The notes below the pieces were generated by a model. That model had not been told where the DNA came from and did not search any database. It was given only the letters and a program-made list of their open reading frames with translations. From assembly GCA_020343435.1 (NCBI GenBank), contig CP070794.1, forward strand, positions 356,451 through 397,208: 40,758 bases of DNA. The letters run 5' to 3'. The DNA is from an archaeon (GTDB lineage Archaea > Nanobdellota > Nanobdellia > Pacearchaeales > UBA284). A program made the position numbers and the translations under genes. This document shows, piece by piece, positions 38,021-40,758 of the stretch; within the stretch, counting starts at the first letter, position 1, and the number at the start of each line of letters is the position of its first letter.

Positions 38021-38605
38021 TTATTTACTCATTTTAAAGAATTGAAATTTCTTGTTCTCAATCTTAAGAACAGGAGATTTGGATTCTATTTTGTAACCAT
38101 ATTTCTTAGCTGCTTTTATTGCTTTGAGATTATTAACATTTGTATCTAGTACAATTTTCTTTCCTCTTGCTTTTCTTTCTATAAAATCATTAAACTTTTT
38201 TCCAAAATTCTTATTTCTGAATTCTGGGTAAAAGGATAAATGACTGAAATAATATTCGTTTTCTTTTATTTGAGCTAAAGAACCTAATTTAGATAATTTT
38301 TTGAATCTTGTACAAAGATCTCCTTTAAGATATTTTAACAGTAATAAACTTGTTTTCAGAGTTTCTTTTTTCTTTTGATTGTAGTCATAAGCTAAAGCCA
38401 TTCCAATAACTTTCCCATTCAACTCTAAAAAGTAGGTATGCTGGAAACTAAAAAGGTTATTTTTTCGCTTAAAGAATTCTCTGAGTTTTTTATTAACATT
38501 AGAACCAAAAAGAGATGTAAAAAGCACTGGAGCAGTAAATAAAAATAATTTAGAAAAATCTTCTACATCTGATAGTTTTGCTTTCCTAATAAGGATCTTA
38601 GCCAT
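38021..38605 (-). CDS. GNAT-family N-acetyltransferase
   Basis: A 194-residue acetyltransferase. It starts MAKILIRKAKLSDVEDF, the GNAT alpha-1 motif is near there, and the acetyl-CoA loop FYPEFRNKNFGKKF lies near 130. KKIVLDTNVNNLKAIKAAKKYGYKI is the usual C-terminal block. The substrate is unknown. The central insertion (about 70-110) is helical and charged. It diverges from the ncs6-like gene across a 53-nt spacer containing one palindromic TATA box. Confidence 0.85.
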   Translation of the reverse strand: MAKILIRKAKLSDVEDFSKLFLFTAPVLFTSLFGSNVNKKLREFFKRKNNLFSFQHTYFLELNGKVIGMALAYDYNQKKKETLKTSLLLLKYLKGDLCTRFKKLSKLGSLAQIKENEYYFSHLSFYPEFRNKNFGKKFNDFIERKARGKKIVLDTNVNNLKAIKAAKKYGYKIESKSPVLKIENKKFQFFKMSK

Positions 38606-38626
38606 GATTTAGAGAAGAGATAAATG

Positions 38627-38634
38627 TTTATAAA
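38627..38634. promoter_or_regulatory. Palindromic TATA between GNAT and ncs6-like gene
   Basis: TTTATAAA is its own reverse complement. It lies about 25 nt from the GNAT ATG (38605, minus) and about 28 nt from the ncs6 ATG (38659, plus), so one TATA box serves two divergent, leaderless genes. Confidence 0.6.
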
Positions 38635-38658
38635 ATTGTTTAAATTGCTATTTGAAGA

Positions 38659-39489
38659 ATGGACTTTGAATCTAAAGTTAAAGAAACAATAAAAAAATAT
38701 AAGTTAGCTAATAAAAAAGATAAGATAATTGTAGCTATGTCTGGTGGAAAAGATTCTACAACTGTTGCTTATTTGTTAAATAAATTAGGATTTAAGATCG
38801 AAGCACTACATATTAATCTCTTAATGGGAAAATGGTCTAATAAGAACTTAGAAAATGTAAGAGAATTCTGTAAAGAGTTAAAGATTAAGTTACATGTTTA
38901 TTCAATAAGAGATATTGTTGGATATGCTATGTGTTATGTTAAATCTGTTCTAAAAGAAAAAGAAAAATTAAGACAATGTACTGTTTGTGGGATAATAAGA
39001 AGATGGATTATTAATAAAAAAGCTAGAGAACTAAAAGCTACAAGAGTTGCAACAGGACATAATTTAGATGATGAAGCTCAAAATGTTTTAATGAATTTTA
39101 TAAGTGGAAATCCTGAACTAGGGATTAATCTTGGTCCTGTGACTGGATCAATTAAAGATAAGAAATTCATTCTGAGAATCAAACCATTATATTTTCTAAA
39201 AGAAAAGGAAGTTGAAAAATATTCTAAGAAAATGAGGTTTCCTGTATTATATCAAAGATGCCCATGTGTTTTTGGAGCTTTGAGACATAAAACCAGGAAT
39301 AAATTAGATGATCTTGAAAAAAAGAATCCTAAAGTTAAAGAAAATTTAGTTAAGAATTTTTTAAAGATAAAAGAAAAAATGAGAAAAAGTTTAAAAATAA
39401 AGGAATTAAAGTATTGTAAAGCTTGTGGCGAACCTTCAAGACAAGAGATGTGTAAAGCTTGTAGGATGTTAAAAGTTATTAAAAAATGA
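38659..39489 (+). CDS. ncs6: tRNA 2-thiolation enzyme, Ncs6/TtuA-like
   Basis: A PP-loop protein that adenylates and thiolates a tRNA uridine (U34 or U54). The ATP loop is SGGKDS at 28-33. CTVCGIIRR (about 109) holds the catalytic/cluster cysteines, with further Cys in RCPCVFG. RVATGHNLDDEAQNVLMN is the signature that follows. The C-terminus has a zinc finger, CKACG...CKACR. The N-terminal CxxC zinc finger found in most TtuA/Ncs6 proteins is absent: the protein starts 27 residues before the P-loop. It overlaps lysA by ATGA. Together with Elp3 it would form the cm5/s2 wobble pathway. Confidence 0.9.
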   Translation: MDFESKVKETIKKYKLANKKDKIIVAMSGGKDSTTVAYLLNKLGFKIEALHINLLMGKWSNKNLENVREFCKELKIKLHVYSIRDIVGYAMCYVKSVLKEKEKLRQCTVCGIIRRWIINKKARELKATRVATGHNLDDEAQNVLMNFISGNPELGINLGPVTGSIKDKKFILRIKPLYFLKEKEVEKYSKKMRFPVLYQRCPCVFGALRHKTRNKLDDLEKKNPKVKENLVKNFLKIKEKMRKSLKIKELKYCKACGEPSRQEMCKACRMLKVIKK

Positions 39490-40694
39490 CAAAAGAAATT
39501 TTAATAGAATCTGCAAAAAAATATGGAACTCCACTTTATGTTTATGATGGAGATTTAATTGTAAAAAGATATAAAGAACTCCATGAGTTCATTAAATGGC
39601 CAAAATTAAAGATATATTATGCTATGAAAGCAAATTATAATTTTGAGATTCTTAAATTATTAAACCAACATGGAGCACATATTGATGCTGTAAGTCCTGG
39701 AGATGTTTTATTAGCTCTAAAAGCAGGTTTTTCTCCAGATAAAATTCTATTCACTGCAAATAAAATAACAGATGCTGAGATGTTAGAAGTAAGTAAGTTA
39801 GGGGTTTTGTTTAATATTGGTTCTTTATCCAGATTAGAGAAATATGGAAAAGAGTTTCCTGGAAAAGATATATGTATAAGATTTAATTCTAATGTTGTTG
39901 CAGGAGAACATGAAAATGTAAGAACTGGGGGAGAATCTACAAAATTTGGAATTTTATTAAATAAAGTTGAGAAAGTAAAAGAAATAGTTAAAAAGTATGA
40001 TCTTAAAGTGATTGGATTACATGAGCATACTGGTTCTGGAATTCCTGAAACTACTGATGTAATAAAGGGAATGGTTAATCTCCTAACAATTGCTACAAAA
40101 GAGAATTTTCCAGATCTAGAATTTATTGATTTTGGTGGTGGGTTTAAAGTTCCTTATTCTCCAGAAGAAAAAAGAATTAATTATGAAGAATTTGGAAAAG
40201 AGATCACCAGAGTTTTCTCTGAGTTCTGTAAAGAGTATGGTAGAGAACTTAAATTATGTTTTGAACCTGGAAAATATGTTGTTGCAGAAGCTGGAAATTT
40301 AGTAATAGAGACTACAACTATAAAAGAGAATAATGGAAAATTAATTGCTGGAACAAATTCTGGATTTCCACAGTTAATTAGACCAATGTTTTATCAAGCT
40401 TACCACCACATCCTTAATTTAACCAATTCAGAAGGAGAATTAAAAGAATATGATGTTTGTGGGAATATCTGTGAAACAGGAGATTGTTTTGCTGTTAATA
40501 GAGAATTACCAGAGATAAGAGAAGGAGATTTATTGACAATACAAAATGCTGGAGCATATTGTTATTCTATGGGAGGATTATATAACTTGAGACCAATGCC
40601 TGCAGAAGTTTTAGTTTTAAATGGGGAGACCAAATTAGCTAGAAAAAGACTAAGTAATGAAGAAATGGTACAACAAATAATTGAAGAAAGCTAG
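39486..40694 (+). CDS. lysA: Diaminopimelate decarboxylase-like enzyme
   Basis: A PLP enzyme that makes L-lysine from meso-diaminopimelate. The 402-residue protein has the fold type III barrel with the PLP lysine K48 in YYAMKANYN. HEHTGSGI, IDFGGGFKVPYSPEEK and LCFEPGKYVVAEAG follow, and the C-terminal CGNICETGDCFA and NAGAYCYSMGG supply the second-subunit cysteine and tyrosine. It matches LysA in order and length. No other lysine-pathway gene is in the window, and it is coupled to a tRNA thiolase by ATGA overlap, so the pathway may be incomplete or the enzyme may act on a related amino acid. Confidence 0.92.
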   Translation: MTKEILIESAKKYGTPLYVYDGDLIVKRYKELHEFIKWPKLKIYYAMKANYNFEILKLLNQHGAHIDAVSPGDVLLALKAGFSPDKILFTANKITDAEMLEVSKLGVLFNIGSLSRLEKYGKEFPGKDICIRFNSNVVAGEHENVRTGGESTKFGILLNKVEKVKEIVKKYDLKVIGLHEHTGSGIPETTDVIKGMVNLLTIATKENFPDLEFIDFGGGFKVPYSPEEKRINYEEFGKEITRVFSEFCKEYGRELKLCFEPGKYVVAEAGNLVIETTTIKENNGKLIAGTNSGFPQLIRPMFYQAYHHILNLTNSEGELKEYDVCGNICETGDCFAVNRELPEIREGDLLTIQNAGAYCYSMGGLYNLRPMPAEVLVLNGETKLARKRLSNEEMVQQIIEES

Positions 40695-40697
40695 AAA

Positions 40698-40758
40698 ATG
40701 ACTAAAGCAATAGTTCTTATCTCAGGAGGATTAGATTCTAGGTTAGCATTAAAGATAA
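40698..40758 (+). CDS. PP-loop ATPase, 5' end only
   Basis: The first 20 codons of a gene cut by the right edge: MTKAIVLISGGLDSRLALKI. SGGLDS is the ATP pyrophosphatase loop, and the short lead resembles archaeal ThiI/MnmA-like sulfurtransferase relatives. It starts three bases after lysA, so it belongs to the ncs6-lysA operon. The substrate cannot be judged from 20 residues. Confidence 0.7.
   Translation, partial: MTKAIVLISGGLDSRLALKI

Noticed and set aside
1-40758. CRISPR arrays, insertion sequences, attachment sites or a replication origin
   Set aside because: No repeated direct units with spacers, transposase genes, terminal inverted repeats around a gene, or origin-like repeat clusters were seen.

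Overview
The window is a gene-dense, A+T-rich (roughly 30% G+C by eye) piece of an archaeal chromosome. Archaeal markers include RadB, a two-ring Cdc48/VAT ATPase, type II methionine aminopeptidase, Elp3, an Ncs6/TtuA-type tRNA thiolase, archaeal pilins with class III signal peptides, an archaeal-style SRP RNA, and a tRNA intron framed by a bulge-helix-bulge motif. Many genes have a TATA box 24-28 nt before an ATG, so most first genes of operons look leaderless. Small or trimmed proteins (586-residue AlaRS, short Elp3, GluRS with a short tail), bacterial-looking LeuRS and AlaRS, and heavy gene overlap suggest a reduced DPANN archaeon of the Woesearchaeota/Pacearchaeota kind. That placement is inference. 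No mobile element, CRISPR array, rRNA or replication origin was recognised.

Layout. 1-5205: 3' part of gltX, then topA, then a tight pyrE-pyrF-LOG-family operon. 5202-7522 (minus): radB, a membrane-anchored transglutaminase-like protein, an AMMECR1 protein, tRNA-Glu(UUC) and a 50-residue gene. 7565-8908: intron-containing tRNA-Ile(UAU) diverging from a YchF-like GTPase. 8909-13659: MBL hydrolase, Nudix hydrolase and small DNA ligase; a tail-anchored zinc ribbon; a pair encoding a free-standing secretion-ATPase N-domain and an acidic coiled-coil protein; SppA; a minimal K+ channel. 13694-13846: an unassigned structured RNA with its own promoter. 13880-20509: leuS, three small unknown genes, alaS, and an asparagine-synthetase-like/methyltransferase pair. 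20617-23281: a PP-loop ATPase with elp3. 23271-29368 (minus): nucleoside-phosphorylase-like protein, GNAT, five pilin-like proteins, serS, methyltransferase, phosphoesterase. 29378-29772 (minus): tRNA-Leu(UAA) and SRP RNA. 29850-31558: methyltransferase, an RHH-like protein overlapping hicA, and a convergent hicB. 31797-34470: zinc-ribbon/AbrB regulator with cdc48. 34568-37561 (minus): map, PUA protein, membrane protein, NSUN-type m5C methyltransferase, zinc ribbon. 37619-40758: unknown gene, divergent GNAT, ncs6-like gene, lysA and the start of another PP-loop gene.

Themes. Translation and tRNA wobble chemistry dominate: four aminoacyl-tRNA synthetases, three tRNAs, Elp3, Ncs6-like thiolase, two further PP-loop proteins, an rRNA/tRNA m5C methyltransferase and a PUA protein. 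A second theme is the cell surface: five pilins, SppA, a free secretion-ATPase N-domain and a membrane transglutaminase. The best candidates for undescribed biology are the structured RNA at 13694-13846, the tail-to-tail HicA/HicB module with its RHH partner, the free secretion-ATPase N-domain, and the LOG-family enzyme in the UMP-synthesis operon.
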